Shown: positions 23,323 through 35,744 of the stretch, in pieces
How the letters are laid out: each line of letters starts with the position of its first letter
How positions within the stretch are numbered: the stretch's first letter is position 1
Assembly: GCA_018350325.1 (NCBI GenBank)
Contig: JAEVLN010000004.1
Span: 3,658,001-3,722,000 of the forward strand
Source: Globodera rostochiensis
Taxonomy: Eukaryota > Nematoda > Chromadorea > Rhabditida > Heteroderidae
DNA length: 64,000 nucleotides
Direction of reading: 5' to 3'
Notes under the pieces: generated by a model
Seen by the model: only the letters and a program-made list of their open reading frames with translations
Database searches by the model: none
What the model was told of the DNA's origin: nothing
Made by a program: the position numbers and the translations under genes

Positions 23323-26300
23323 TTAGAGTATTTCTGAACTTTTTTTCTCTTTATTTTAAGGCGAAAAGAATTACTTACGCAACATTTTCTTAAGCTGAAT
23401 CACCAACGCCCAATCGGACTTCGTCAAATCGTCCCTGAAATAATTTTTGCACACGTCGATAGACTCCCGAGTGATCTAAAATTTTGGGATCGTGATTTCA
23501 TAGAAATATAGAAGCAATTTTCCCACTTTGCTGATCAGAACGTCCTCGTGACTAAAATGTCTTCCGTAGAGGCGAGGCGCATCTCCCGTCGTGTTCTCAA
23601 TTTTGATACAAACTTCGTCGCCGGCCTTGGCAAGTTCCACCTGCTCGTGATTCCGCTCAATAGAGGAGACAGTGCCTAGCAGAATCACCTTTCAATACGA
23701 CCGAATTTACGATGAATTCGGTCATCCAAAAAATCTCCGACTCTCCCGTCGATGTGTGCCCATGCCCAACCTCGTCGTTCGTTTTAGCTGCGAGTGGAGT
23801 TCCTTTTTTCAGCTGCCCCGCCTCAATGGACACGCCGCAAATGATGGGATCCCTCGACTTGAACACATTCTGAGGCATAATGCGAAGTTTGCATGGGAAA
23901 ATGGCCAAGTGTTCGTTCTCGCGCCGTCGCTTAGACGCCAATTCACTTCTTAGAAAGAGAAGGAATTTGTTCGTTTAGTATAATTTGGTAGACCTAAAAT
24001 TGAGGAAGCTGTCCTCCAAGTGGTAAATGATGTTCGCCTGGAATACCCGGACGCCTTCTTTGTCCGCCAAAAGTTGCACCTCACGATCCACAGGCACATC
24101 AAACGCCAAAATACATGCGAATTCGACATTATGTTCCTGCACGGAAACGGTAAAATAATAAAATTATAATCGGTAAAAGAAAAGGCGACTCATAACGTGA
24201 CGAGCATAACCCGAGTTTTCTAAACTAGTGTGGGGGGGGGGGGTGGACGATGATGAATTCTAATAAAAGTTAATTCAGAAATCACTGACCAACATGGCCG
24301 CCGCTTTCTGCACGTCCTTCTTGTGAACCGGGCCAATGTTGACATTTGAATACTGGATGTTTAATCACAAACCACGATGTATTGTGAGAAAGGCAAATTT
24401 AACCGGTATTTTCTGCGTCTTGAGAAACTCGAGTAATGCCTCCAGGGAGCCGAGAGTGCTTGCCTGTACATAAACGCCTTCGGGCTTCTTTTTAATTGCC
24501 ATAAGCGCATTCTTCAGCTGATTCTCGGCGTCCTCTCTTGAAATGAAACATCTTTAGCATTTGTTTTGTCGGTGATTAACGAGTTATGTTAAAATACTAT
24601 ACAATATCAAGATATTCACTAACTTGTACACCTCCAACTCCTCCTCAGTGGTAGCAACGTAAAGAGGTAGCCCAGCAACTGCCCTTTCCAATCCTTTGGC
24701 CAACATTTTGACACCCTGCGCCCCACCAATTTCTTTATAGTGTTCGTAATCGTTCTGCAAAAGTGTTTCGATACGTTACCGTATTTGCTTATGTGCATTA
24801 TCCCGTCAATCCATGCCACTCGCCTTGACTCGGATTTCCTTCAACGGCTGAGGCATCAGCAGGTCTCTGATCGGCGTTGCAATTGGTCCATCGCTGCCCG
24901 TCAGCACAACAATGTCATTGACCCTCAGCGTGCCATTGATCAGAATGACATCGATTGTAGTGCCCAAACCTGGCAAAGAGCGCACCTGAAAAACAACGAA
25001 CATTCTAAACCCTAAAAACCCGATAATAAAAATGTTTCTAAGATACGACAACCACCTCCATGACGATGCACTCAAGCTCTTCACAAAATGCGAGCCGCTG
25101 TGCGTGCTGGGTTTGGCATTGTTCCACAATATGTGCCATCAGATTGCCGATGCCATCACCGAGAAAAGCAGACGTCGGCACAACGCTTACGTACTCGTCA
25201 GCGTTCATTTTCTTATTGGCTAACGCAACGTTGATGCCCTAATATAAGCAAAATTAACAAAGCTTTACACCAAAAAATGTTTTAATGAAGGACCTGCTCA
25301 GAAAATTCGCCAACAATTCTATCAAAGCGTTCCTTGAACTCCAATTGCGTGTTCGATGGTTGCGCCTTCAAGTGCTGCCAGATGTCTTTGCGCGGGTTGG
25401 ATTCGTAGCCGTACAGTCTGTCCACCTTAAGGTGAGATAAATTTGCTTTTTTAATTAAAAAGCTATTTAACGGACTTTATTTAGCGCAACAACAAAAGGC
25501 GTCCGTCGCTTAAGCAACAATTTCAGCGATTCGATCGTTTGCGGCTCCAACCCGTGCATAACATCGACGACGAGAACTGCAAAATCGCAAAGGGAGGAGC
25601 CACGGGAGCGCATATTCCTTTGGATGGGGGTCATTAAACTAATAAAAAAAACACTTACGCAAAACTTTCGTGGCCGGGCGTGTCGATTATCAGGAAGCCG
25701 GGAAGTTGCATTGTCCTCACAAGAAAACTGCAATCGAAGTGAGAAATAACATAAATTGTGAAATTTGGATGATACATCGTTAATCAAGAACGTGTCGGGG
25801 GGGGGGGGAAGAGGCCAAAAGCAAAAAAAAAACGGCAATCAGGATTATTTGTCCACCCCCCCCCCCGGGGATAAGTCCCCCCGTCGCTTTAACCGCTCAC
25901 ATTTTTCACCATTTTGCACCGCTCTTTGATTGCCTGTGCGGGCACTCGAGTAGCGCCGATCTGCTGAGTGATTCCACCGGCCTCGCCCTCCTGCACATTG
26001 CTGCGCCGAATCTATCGGAATTATGTTAGAATTTATTCAAACTTTCTACAAACCGTGTCGAGCATTTTTGTCTTGCCCGTGTCGACGTGTCCCAGCACGC
26101 AAATGACAGGCGACCTCAAATTGTCAACACTGCGTTTGGCATTGGCCAGTTCCTTCCGCTTCTAAGAATATAAAAGGCTAAAGAATCGGAATCAATATTA
26201 ACCGTCCCCGAATTTCCAAAAAAACCGAAAACATCCCAAAGTCTCAGAAGTTTATTGGAACTCGTCCAAAACTATACACAACAAACCGCAATTTTCGCTC

Positions 26301-27470
26301 GTACTCTCGCAAACAATTCGTCTCGCGTCTCTTTGGCGACTGTAGCCGCGGATAGGGAGTCGGCCTCCTCCTCCTCGTCCTCTTCCGAAGAAGTTTCGGA
26401 GCTACTCTCTTCTTCCTTGCCTCTTTCAATGAGCGCTTTTTCCACGGGAACCGGCTTTTCTCGATGAGCAGCTGCTGCCGAAGAAACTTCCAGTGTTCCC
26501 GGCACACTTTCCACTTCAGGCTGTTGTTTCGCTGTATCATCCGCAATTTTTTCCCAATTTTCGACTACCTTGAGGATTGTTTTTTTAATAATTTTAGGCC
26601 ACCGACGCCGAGAAGATTCCATTGGTTATGTCAATAAAAGCACCACCTCCTCTTCCTCTTCTGCAGCATCCTCCTCCTCTTCATGTTCGTCTTCAACTTC
26701 ATCGCCGTCAGCGCGTTGCACTTCAGCCACCTCCTCCTTTGCCGCATCCTCCACTTTTTTCTGTGGTTTCTTTTTCCCGTAAAAGGGTTTCTTTGGCTTT
26801 TGAACTTGCGCCTCCTCATTTTGCAATGAAACCGTCGGCGCGATTATACCTGTTCAAACAAAATATTGGGCGTTAAATAAACAAACGAAAAATTTACTCT
26901 GATTTTCAAAGAGCCGTTGTGCCTTCGCCCTCTCCTGCTTTTGCTTCTTTGTGAGGAAAGTGCCCTCCTTCTTCTGCTTTAGAATCTGTTCGGCCTTTCG
27001 TCGTTTCACTTCTTCCTTCTTTTCTTGGGCAAGTCGTTCCTAGAACAATTTAAAAGCGATTTTCTCAAAGGAAATAAACTTTTAATGAATAAAATGAAAT
27101 TTAGGTGAGTCCAGACTCGAATTTGCAACTTAAGTCTCCACCTGCTCCTCCTTCTGCCGTTGCTGCTCCTCGAGTCGTCGCTCCTCTTCCTCCTGCTGCC
27201 GCTTCTGCTCATCTTCCTGCTCTTGTCGCTTTTTCAGCAGCTCTTTGATGAGTTCTGCTTGCTAAACATAGACGGCTTCACACATTTGGCTACAAATCCC
27301 CTTAGGCAGATGATAAGCAGACCAACCTTGTTCTTTTTCTTGGCACCGCCCTCCTTTTTTTCCTTTTCCTTCTCTTTCTTTTCCTTTTCCTTTTCCTTCT
27401 TCTTGTCCTTTTTCTTTTTCGCCTTATCCTCCTTACTTTCCGATTGCCCAAGAATGTCGGCTTCCTCCAT
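23323..27470 (-). CDS. EIF5B: Eukaryotic translation initiation factor 5B
   Basis: Translational GTPase (IF2 family) that joins the 60S subunit at the start codon; iffb-1 in C. elegans. The first exons are 27470-27327, 27261-27142, 27039-26898, 26849-26647 and 26568-26287, encoding the low-complexity Lys/Glu-rich N-terminal region. The G domain starts in exon 26161-26054 with G1 GHVDTGKT; G3 DTPGHESF lies near 25690 and G4 NKVD near 25490, so all GTP-binding motifs are intact. Later blocks [44 protein letters not shown] and [16 protein letters not shown] mark domains II-IV. The coding sequence ends KKMLQIL in an 11-nt terminal exon (23333-23323) after a perfect GTAAGT donor, in place of the family ending KKVFEII. 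An intron at about 25750-25900 contains facing G and C runs. Confidence 0.95.
25796..25867. repeat. Facing poly-G and poly-C runs in an eIF5B intron
   Basis: A run of 12-13 G (about 25797-25808) is followed 48 nt later by a run of 12-13 C (about 25856-25867). The two can pair into a hairpin, or the G run could form a quadruplex in DNA. It lies between conserved exons, inside an intron. Confidence 0.6.
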
Positions 27471-27611
27471 CTTTAGTTGAAAAATATGCACAATAAATAA
27501 ATATCCCTTTCTAAATATAAAAACGCTAAAACTTTATCAAAAAATTATCGAACAGTTGCCGGACATTAATTGCTTCGTATTTACCAAAATAAAGAGAGAA
27601 AGCCAAGTTTT

Positions 27612-28140
27612 GGCAGGATAACATTTCATCCACGCGACATTTCATCCACTAACCCAAAAAACGACACTTCATCCACACGACATTTCCTCCACGCGACACT
27701 TCATCCTCTAACCCAAATACGACACTTCATCCACTAACCCAAAAAACGACACTTCATCCACACGACATTTCCTCCACGCGACACTTCATCCTCTAACCCA
27801 ACGACCACTAACCCAAAATACGACATTTCCTACATGCTTTCCGGACCCCTCCAAAAACTTTTATTTTTGACTCGCATTTGACGAGAAGTACAAAATGTTG
27901 AACATAAACAAGAAAATCTTGGAAAAAATTTATTCGGACAAAAAATACAAGCAATTTGAACACGTCAAGTATTTTTTGTTTTCATAAAAATACGAGTACT
28001 GTTTCAAACTGAACTCTAGCAGGCCTAATAGGGTTAGGAAACCCGACTTGTAACCGGGGGAGCTTTTTCTTAGATTAAATGTCATGTTTTCGCTTAGTGT
28101 TGCATGGAGGAAATGACGCGTGGATGAAATGTCGGCGCCC
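27612..28140. mobile_element. 529-nt inverted-repeat element with 9-bp direct flanks
   Basis: The 28-nt stretches 27621-27648 and 28105-28132 are inverted copies with two mismatches (core CATTTCATCCACGCG). The direct repeat CCAAGTTTT flanks the element at 27603-27611 and 28141-28149. Inside the left half an 85-bp unit built from the same CGACATTTCATCC words is tandemly repeated. No coding capacity is seen, so this looks like a non-autonomous DNA transposon whose end sequence has been amplified. Confidence 0.75.
27641..27810. repeat. 85-bp tandem repeat, about two copies
   Basis: The sequence starting ACGACACTTCATCCACACG at 27661 recurs at 27746, a period of 85 bp, preceded in both copies by CCACTAACCCAAAAA. 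Within each unit the motif CGACA[C/T]TTC[A/C]TCC repeats roughly every 18-20 nt and matches the terminal repeat of the surrounding element. Confidence 0.8.
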
Positions 28141-28247
28141 CCAAGTTTTTACATGGAAACTTAATATTGTTTAAACCGTTTTTTAAACATTTTTTTTAAT
28201 TCTTAAGGGATTAATAATCTTTTAGATTTAAAGCAATTTTTATTGAA

Positions 28248-30748
28248 ATGGGAGAAGAATACAAACAATCGTCAGTTGAGGTTGGTATAAAAAAATTCAA
28301 GATCTAATACCTTTTTTTTGCAGAGCCTTTTTGTCTGCGCCCAAAGTGCAAACCCCCACTCCGTTTTGGTGTTGGATCCGTTTTCCGGCTCAAGTCGGTG
28401 GTCTTTGCGCGGTTCCGAGCTTCAACAGGGGACAATACAAACGGCAGAGCCAATAGGCAATATTTTGCTTCTTTTTTTTAATGTAATCGCTGACGGATTA
28501 AGAAGCAAATTCGGATGTTGTTTAGGAAAGAATCCATCATTTTTGTGCGTGGCATTGGCCGACAAGCCCAGCCTCTACACAATTCCGTTGCTTCGAGTGC
28601 CGAAGAAAAGCGGCATTCCATCTCCATTTTTCCATTGTCCCACCGTCAGGTCAATGTTGGTCCAAAAAGCGCACTTCATACAAACACATCCCTGCGGAGA
28701 CTTTTTATTTGTCGGCGCCGACAACAAACTGTTCACCTGGGAGGTTGGGTTTTGTAATTCCATTTATTTATCCAGTGAGAGGAAGTCTGAGTTTTGTTTT
28801 TGAATCCTTTCCATTTTTGCCCTAAATTCTTTATTTATTTTTTGTTTAACTTCAGCTCCATTCTGGTCAATTGTTTTCTCTTGTCGAGGAACATTTACGG
28901 AATATAAGCGCAATGCGAATTTCTTCTTGTGGCCACTTTTTGGCAACTGCATCACTGGACGGCGACGTGAAGGTCTTCATGACGGCCAGGTGGGAGGAAA
29001 TTGGGCAAGAAATGGTCCTTTCGATGTCCTTTTTGTTACACATTTTTAGAATGTTAAGTTTTATTAAATAGAACTCTCGCTTAGTCGACTAAACTTTTTT
29101 CTTTTGATGGACGTTCTTCCGTTCATTGCCAGTCTCATTGCTGAACGTGAACATGGACTTTCGGCTGCCGCTCCCTCCGCACTCGCCGCCTATTCGCCAC
29201 ATTCGTTGCCCGTCAACGACCTTTGTCTGTCCGGTGGCGCCCACTCCGCCGCGGCACTTCGAATTCTCTCTGTATCAGCTGACCACAGCGCTGCACTCTT
29301 CTCATTGCCCACTCAGCAAGTTCGATAAAATTGATTTCGGAATGACATGGATTTTATCCATGGGTTTTTTTTAATTACAGAAAAAGAAAGCGAGGACCAG
29401 AAAAAACTAATTCCTCCGTATTAAAAAAATCTCCCACGTTTAAGGCACCCCAATTTCATTATTACCCGCAGATTCTTCTGCGGATCACCGCTGATCGGTC
29501 GTTGACCGCTTGCTGTATGGATCCGGCCGAATTGCGCATTTTTCTAGCCGCCGAATCGGGCCTAATCGGCTCCGTGGATATTTGTGCGCAGGTTGAACGG
29601 ATTTTTTCCCAATTTTGGCTTTCTGTTTAAATTGACATCCCCCGTTTAGTTCAATGACCAATTTGTGTCATTTTGTGATCGAAAATCTTCGAGTTCACTC
29701 GCTCTTCCTCCGTCAGTCCGCCATTTTGAGCACCAGCACAACGCCACCGTCCATAAATTGGCGGTGTCGGCGGACGGAGCGCGCATGGCATCCGGCGACG
29801 AGGAAGGCCGTTACTGCGTGTGGGACACGGCTAACGGCCAATGTTTGCTGGGTGGAATCATGCAGGGTTCGTGGATCACAATGTTAGGCGGTAGTGAGGG
29901 GGCTCATGCCAACTCAGCGTCGTCGCCATGAGCACTGCTAGTTCAGCGCTGCCATTTTTTGACTTCCATTATCACATGCGACTTATGCACTCCTCATTGC
30001 TGTTTGTTCTCTTTTTGGTCAAAATTGCCCAACTTTAGGTCGAATTTCCGCACTTTCCTTCCGTCTCCATTGGCCTACCAGTGACGAACAGCCGAAGGGT
30101 AACAACATTCGCCAATTAGCATCTGTGACAACTCTCCAACGGAATCTCACGATAATTCGGAAGCTAAAAATGTTCAGCCATTGGGGAGAGGAAATCAATT
30201 TGACGACCAAACTGTCGAATGAGGTTGCGGATGAACCAATAAATCTTCTATTTGTTTGTTCAGAAGGTTCTGGTTGAATTGCTCGGCGCGTTGATCAAAC
30301 GGATAAACAGCGGCAAACGGATTTTGTCCGCTTGTTTGGATGACAGCAATGCTCATGCCACTGAAGCGGTAGAACTGACAAAAAATTTGGTCAATAAGTT
30401 CACTGATTTAGTATAATTTATGATTTTGAACTGCAATCTTGCAAAAAGAACCACAATGTTCTTAAATTAAAGACAGGGCCCAAAATCGGTGGAAAACGAC
30501 GGTGCGTCGTAACAACAGAAGCCCCATTGACGCTGAAGGAGCTGTTGAACAAAAACAACACTGAAGGCGTTTGTTCCGACGAGGGCGCTGGAGGGGAGCG
30601 CGAGTTGCTGTTAGCCGATCAGATTCGGCAGTTGCAGCGCGAGCTGGCGCGTGTGGTGCAGCTGAACGCGGAATTGTACAACTACAGCGCCAACATTGCG
30701 TTGGAGGATGGCTACACAGATCGCAACGGGAGGGGGTGCAGCAGTTGA
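28248..30748 (+). CDS. WDR18: WDR18 (rixosome / Rix1 complex WD40 protein)
   Basis: WD40 protein of the PELP1-TEX10-WDR18 complex (yeast Ipi3), needed for 60S maturation. Exons: 28248-28280, 28324-28455, 28526-28743, 28856-28989, 29133-29319, 29472-29591, about 29649-29874, about 30040-30226, then two or three more to 30748. Repeats show typical blades: LRISSCGHFLATASLDGDVKVF-like (about 28905-28985), LRILSVSADHSAALFSLP, and HKLAVSADGARMASGDEEGRYCVWD. The C-terminus is the coiled coil LADQIRQLQRELARVVQLNAELYNYS, the same layout as human WDR18. Intron 28456-28525 is GC-AG. Exon borders after 30226 are approximate. Identification rests on blade order plus the C-terminal helix. Confidence 0.82.
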
Positions 30749-31005
30749 TGAGACGAAGTTTATTTAATTTACATTATTGGACGACACCAACGGTTTTTGC
30801 TTTACATTTTAATTTTGATAAATTGTTATTTGTTTCGACATCTAACCAATTCCTGAAAATCGATTTTTTCTGTACCAAAAACTACTTAAATTGCATTTTA
30901 AATTTAATGCAGCTGCGAATCGCCAAATTTTGGAAAACTATCGAATCTTACTTAAAAATAAATTAGTGCATTTTTTCGCCATTTTTTAGAGCCCATTTCG
31001 GGGTT

Positions 31006-31070
31006 TTTGGTGCCTATTCTAGCGCCTCTTTGCGGGTTTTTTTTAGTGCCTAAAAATGCCAGCCCTAATT
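31006..31070. repeat. Dispersed repeat, copy B
   Basis: The words GTTTTTGGTGCCTATTCTAG and, about 25 nt later, TGCCTAAAAATGCCAGCCCT recur in inverted orientation at about 4534-4590 with few changes. The two copies lie 26 kb apart in unrelated spacers. Confidence 0.55.
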
Positions 31071-31322
31071 ATAAGTGTGACGCTTGCGCCAGAATTTTCT
31101 TTTTGCTAAAAATATAAATTGAATTTTCTGAACCTTTAAATATTATTTCCATTCCATTTTTGTTTGTCGCATTTATAATGGGCACTAATTAATTATCATT
31201 TATTGAACTGTCATTGGGCCACTTCCATTCACAAGATAAACAATATGATCGTGGTCAGATGAATACTTAATGTTGTTAAATAGAGAAAGGAAAATGGAAT
31301 GAGCGGAAATGTATTCGACTAG

Positions 31323-31473
31323 TCCGGTTTACGCGTCCCATAAATTTTTACGCGCCCCCAAAAATTTTTAAATAGCTGCTAACTTCTTTTGTTAAAAACT
31401 AAAGCGAGTAATGTGGAAAATGCCCGTCTCGCCCCAATTCTTGCTCCGTCATTTTTGGGACGCGTAAACCGGA
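31323..31473. mobile_element. 151-nt miniature inverted-repeat element
   Basis: Perfect 18-nt terminal inverted repeats, TCCGGTTTACGCGTCCCA at 31323-31340 and its reverse complement at 31456-31473, enclose 115 nt without coding capacity. I cannot see a clear target duplication. The 13-nt core TTTACGCGTCCCA recurs near 39369. Confidence 0.7.
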
Positions 31474-31582
31474 AAAGAACCATGTATTATTCAATTAAAA
31501 CAACAGAGACAAAAGAAACAAATGATAATGTTTAAATTGGGATTGGATCGCGTGCATTGGCGCTTGGCAAAAAATGGGCAAT

Positions 31583-34500
31583 TCAGAAGAAATGAATGAC
31601 GATTTCGGAGACACCCGCAATCATTGTGATGGCCCATCGCCAGAAACCGACGCCCGCGTGGGGTGTCCGTCGCCGGTTGGCGATCAGCGAGCGCAGCTGC
31701 AGCAAAGTATCCGAATTTTGGTTTTTTCCTGCAAATGGACCATAAAATGTTGTGAATTCAAAACATTATAAGGCCATGACGATAAAGCACTAACCGTGCA
31801 CGTATTTTGAGGCCACTGCTAACTCCAAACTTGGCACATCGTCTGCCACGCTCACATTGCGCTCATTCTGTGGTTATACGAATTTGACGCATTATAGCAA
31901 ATCCTCCCTTACATTCTCAAGCAGAATCCATACAAGACGCTCCTTGGGCGCCTCAAATCCGTATGTCATGAAGACAAAGTATGTTTTTCGGGTGCCGAAA
32001 GTGGTTGGATCAAACGGAGTCAGTGACCAGTGCCGCAATTGGAAGCCGTTCAACGGAGTGATGTGCATGGACGACTTGTCGACGCCACCCCGGACAGCGA
32101 TAGTCAGGTTTAGCAGGTTACCAGACAGGTACTGACGCTGGACGAGTCGCACCGACAGCGGCTTGGCAATGTGTGGCTCGGTGGGCAACGGCACCCATCG
32201 GGAACGCCTTAGGGGAAAGGAATAAACGTTGTTTTGTGTTGAAACTTAAAAAGAAATTAGGACATACTCGGGTGGAAACAGTTCGTGAACAGCAGTATAG
32301 TAGGGCAGCTGGCAATACTCGTCCGACGTTCGCGAACAGTCCGGCTGACCAGCACCTTAAAATCGTTATGTTATAAAAATCTGATTATTTGTTCTTTCGG
32401 TTCGCCTCCATTTGTACCTTGAAGAAATGTGTGTTCCGGAAGATCGTCCGGTCCCCGATAATCAAGCGTTTGCACAAAAAGTCCTGACTCGGTTAAGTTC
32501 AACGCCGATGTTTGATTGCCATCAAAGTCTTTATCGAAATTGTAAATTCGTCTTGTGGCATGCTAAAAATGCAGGAAATGTTTTATATTTGGCCCAAATG
32601 TCGCACACACAGACCAAAGCGATCAGTCGTCGAACGCGTGGCTCATCCTCCGAGAATTTGTACGGCACTCCGACGCTGGTAGTGGCGATGATCAGGAAGG
32701 TGAAGACAGCAACTGCGGACATACATTTGATCATGAAGTTCAGAGGTCGACTCATGTAGGCCAAATTGTTCTGAAATGATTCACAGAAATTGACAACAAA
32801 GGAAATGCTGAGACTGGCATAAGAGCCTTTTGGCCGGGAAAAACAAAAACATTTCGGGGTTTATGACGTAGCGGTAACATCAAACCCACCGTAAACAAAA
32901 CGAAAGTGAAAGCGACCACCAGCGAAAAGGCCATCATCACCTAAATGGCATTTGCTTAGAAACTGTTAAATAAGACTTCAAAAAAACACCAGCTCCGGAT
33001 TTATTCTGTTTCCCAGACGGCCCATTGTGGGGACAAAGAATTCGAAGAGCATTTGTGTGTGCCCGCTGCACATGGCGATAACCGGCGTCAAACACACAAT
33101 TTGAGCGGCCAGAAGAGCTCGCGGCGAGGATGCTTAAGAAAAATAAATAGAAAGCCTTAACAATGAAAAACCTTTGACGAGTCCGAGAGAGGCCAAAAAA
33201 GTGACCAAAGGGTCCCGAAGAAGCGGGAAAAAGACGTGGATGAAGAACAGAAAGGAGCTGGCAGTGCCCAGCCAGGTCAGCACCAGCAGCACCAACGCCC
33301 ACTCCATGATGGTGAAATCGTAATGGACCTTCTCCAGGGAGGCAATGCTGACGCCCTAAAAAAGCATTTGTTCCATTTCAATGATGGTAAGTCAAAAGTT
33401 TAACTTTTTCAGAATTCAAACAAAAATATTTGTGTTTAAGACAGTTTCGGAAAACCTCAAAATTCGCACTTTCCGTTTCGCCCGTTGCGCCATTTCGTTG
33501 TGTACAGCGATGGACGCAGTCAACATCGGAAGGATGTAAAGAGGGAAGACCAACACGGGCGTTGCGTACCAGGCCATAGTCAAGTTGAAAACAGTCAAGA
33601 CGGCCACGACGATTGCGCCAATAGCGATCATTGCGCCGAACGCGAGAATTTGGTGCCAAAGTGCTGCCTAAACGGGAAAAGGTTTTGGAAAATAAAAGTA
33701 AAGGCGCCAAAACAAACCAAAAGCCCTCCAACAGTGTAGGCGCCAGTCTGGAGACGGCGCCAAACCACAAAGGCGACAAACAAACACACGGAATAGTGCA
33801 AGAACACGGCTGTAAAGTCGCAATTTGGAAACATTTTTGCAAAAAAAAGAAGTTGAAATCGTAAATGACTTATAGCCAGCCATATTCAACATACCAATGC
33901 GCATGCTGAAAAACACGGTGAACATGCCGACCACGTCGAAGAATACCCAGTTGCTGCCCTCGTTGAAGTCGGCGGGTTGTTTGAGGTAGGGCGAGCGGAT
34001 TAATGCCTTGGCAAGGGCCAAAAGATTGTCGCCAGAGCGTTGGATGGCGCCCGCCTCGATCCTCTCGGGCTGGTCAAATTCCGTGTGGTATACCCAACCA
34101 TTGCGAATGTAGGCGACGTCGAACCCTAAAAAATGAATCAGTGAGAATAAAAGCAAAACGATTTTCAGAAATACCCGATATTCGACCGTAGTCGCGAAAA
34201 ACACGAAAGTCTGTGTCAGACGGGATGACGCCCAGCTGGAATATTTCCTGGCCTACCACACTGCAGTGCGGGTGCGGAACGTTGTCCAAATACGTTTTGA
34301 TCAGCCAAGACTCGCCGGGACCGGTCTTAAAACAATTTATGGTCGATCAATCGGGTTCTGAGACGAGTAGCTCAAATTTTCACAGCGTAAAGGGTGTTCT
34401 AAGAATTCGTTCAACAAAATATTGTCCTGAACCTGAAACACCAATTCCCGTCCGCCAGCCCCACAGCCCTCCAAATTAATGAACGCTCGGACAGAATGGC

Positions 34501-35744
34501 GCCACGGATGCTCCGTTATAAAGCCGTGTGAAGCTTGCAGAAAGTTTTCCTCAGCTCAAAAAACGAATTAAGTAATAAACACAATTGTGATTTAGACTAA
34601 ACTTTCCTAGCAAAAAATAACTTTCTAATCTGGTAAACTTCACTGCCTAATTTAAAAGAACAATTAAATTATTTCGTCTTCCAAAAAAAGCCTTTTGCTA
34701 CGCTTTAACCAGCAGAAAATCACAACACCTGCGTTAAACAGGAACAAAATGTCGTTTTCCAGTGGCTTTTCCGAGTGCGCCAACACTTCCAATACGTCCA
34801 TCATGATCGCGCAGGACACCGCGTCGTCCGTGGCGCCAGGCGTGTCGGGCAGCGTGTCGTAGTGGCAGTTGATCAAGATCGCCTGGTCGGTGGGCCGCTG
34901 CCCACGTGGCCCAATGCGCGCCACTAAATTTGTCACGCGGTGGTAGCACAGCGTGAACACCGACAAAAACTTCAGGTCGAAGCACCCGCTCGGCCGTTGG
35001 ACGTCCATTTCCTGAATTGGTCGAGAAAATCAAATTGATACAATTAATTGTTCGAAAACTTCCCACGCCCAAATTTTTGAAGAATTTACATAAAAATTGC
35101 CCCTTCTTTGGAAAACATAGAAAACGAACGCACCAATCGGTTGACATTCTTTTGTTCGACCACTTTCTTGAGCTGCTCGATCTTCGAGGTCAGAATGCGA
35201 AATGCATGAATCTGTTGATGAAAAAGACTCATTCATATTGCACCGTATAATTCACGGACTTCACAATTGTCGGAGCCGCTTGGCCTCGGCCCCAATTCGG
35301 TTAACGCATTGAGCACCACCCGAGCGCGTTCCTCCGAGAAACGGTCTCTGTCGGCCGAATACACCACAGGAGGCATACGTTGGTCCTGCCAGGCCACTGA
35401 ATTCAAAAGCCCATAAATTTCAATGTAATAAATCAATGCTTACTCGCTCCATAGACAACGCCCACAAAACAGAAGACGAGCAGCCAATGGAGGAAGCCCA
35501 ACTAAAGGCAGAGTTTGGCTTAAATAATGTCCAATGAATTGACTTTAATTAATATTGTTGCTGGGAAACCCCAAAAATGCGTTAGGACCGGTCAACTCGC
35601 CTCACTTGCGCCTCCGTCCCGACGAACTTTCTCTTGGGAGTGAGTGGTCGTTGCCGCGTCCCCGCCACCTTCGCCCCTTCCGTTGCTTATTGACTGTTGC
35701 GATTGAGCTTTTCGTGCTCTTAATTGGCTTTGCTGGTCCTCCAT
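31583..35744 (-). CDS. ERMP1: Endoplasmic reticulum metallopeptidase 1 (M28 family)
   Basis: Multi-pass ER membrane protein with a luminal M28 zinc aminopeptidase-like domain (ERMP1/Fxna). The N-terminus is Gln/Gly-rich and cytosolic, starting [18 protein letters not shown]; exon 1 ends at 35610 in a GC donor (intron 35609-35502), and the next exon encodes the first membrane segment ([18 protein letters not shown]). The peptidase domain follows: [31 protein letters not shown] (zinc ligands H and D), [12 protein letters not shown] (catalytic and zinc Glu) and the [12 protein letters not shown] block, with the later ligand region YLDNVPHPH. Several hydrophobic segments lie between about 33850 and 32750, then a luminal C-terminal domain ending in VSEIVIHFF. 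Zinc-site residues look intact, so activity is expected. Internal exon borders were only partly traced. Confidence 0.92.

Larger units (their letters stand above)
27471..28247. promoter_or_regulatory. Shared upstream region of eIF5B (-) and WDR18 (+), with an inserted element
   Basis: 777 nt between two divergent start codons. Two thirds of it is the inverted-repeat element at 27612-28140, leaving about 140 nt of native sequence beside eIF5B and about 107 nt beside WDR18. A CTTTTAG acceptor-like site lies about 24 nt before the WDR18 ATG. Confidence 0.55.
30749..31582. other. Intergenic, contains two repeat elements
   Basis: Spacer between the convergent 3' ends of WDR18 and ERMP1. It holds a dispersed-repeat copy (about 31006-31070) and a short inverted-repeat element (31323-31473). 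No gene is supported. Confidence 0.6.
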
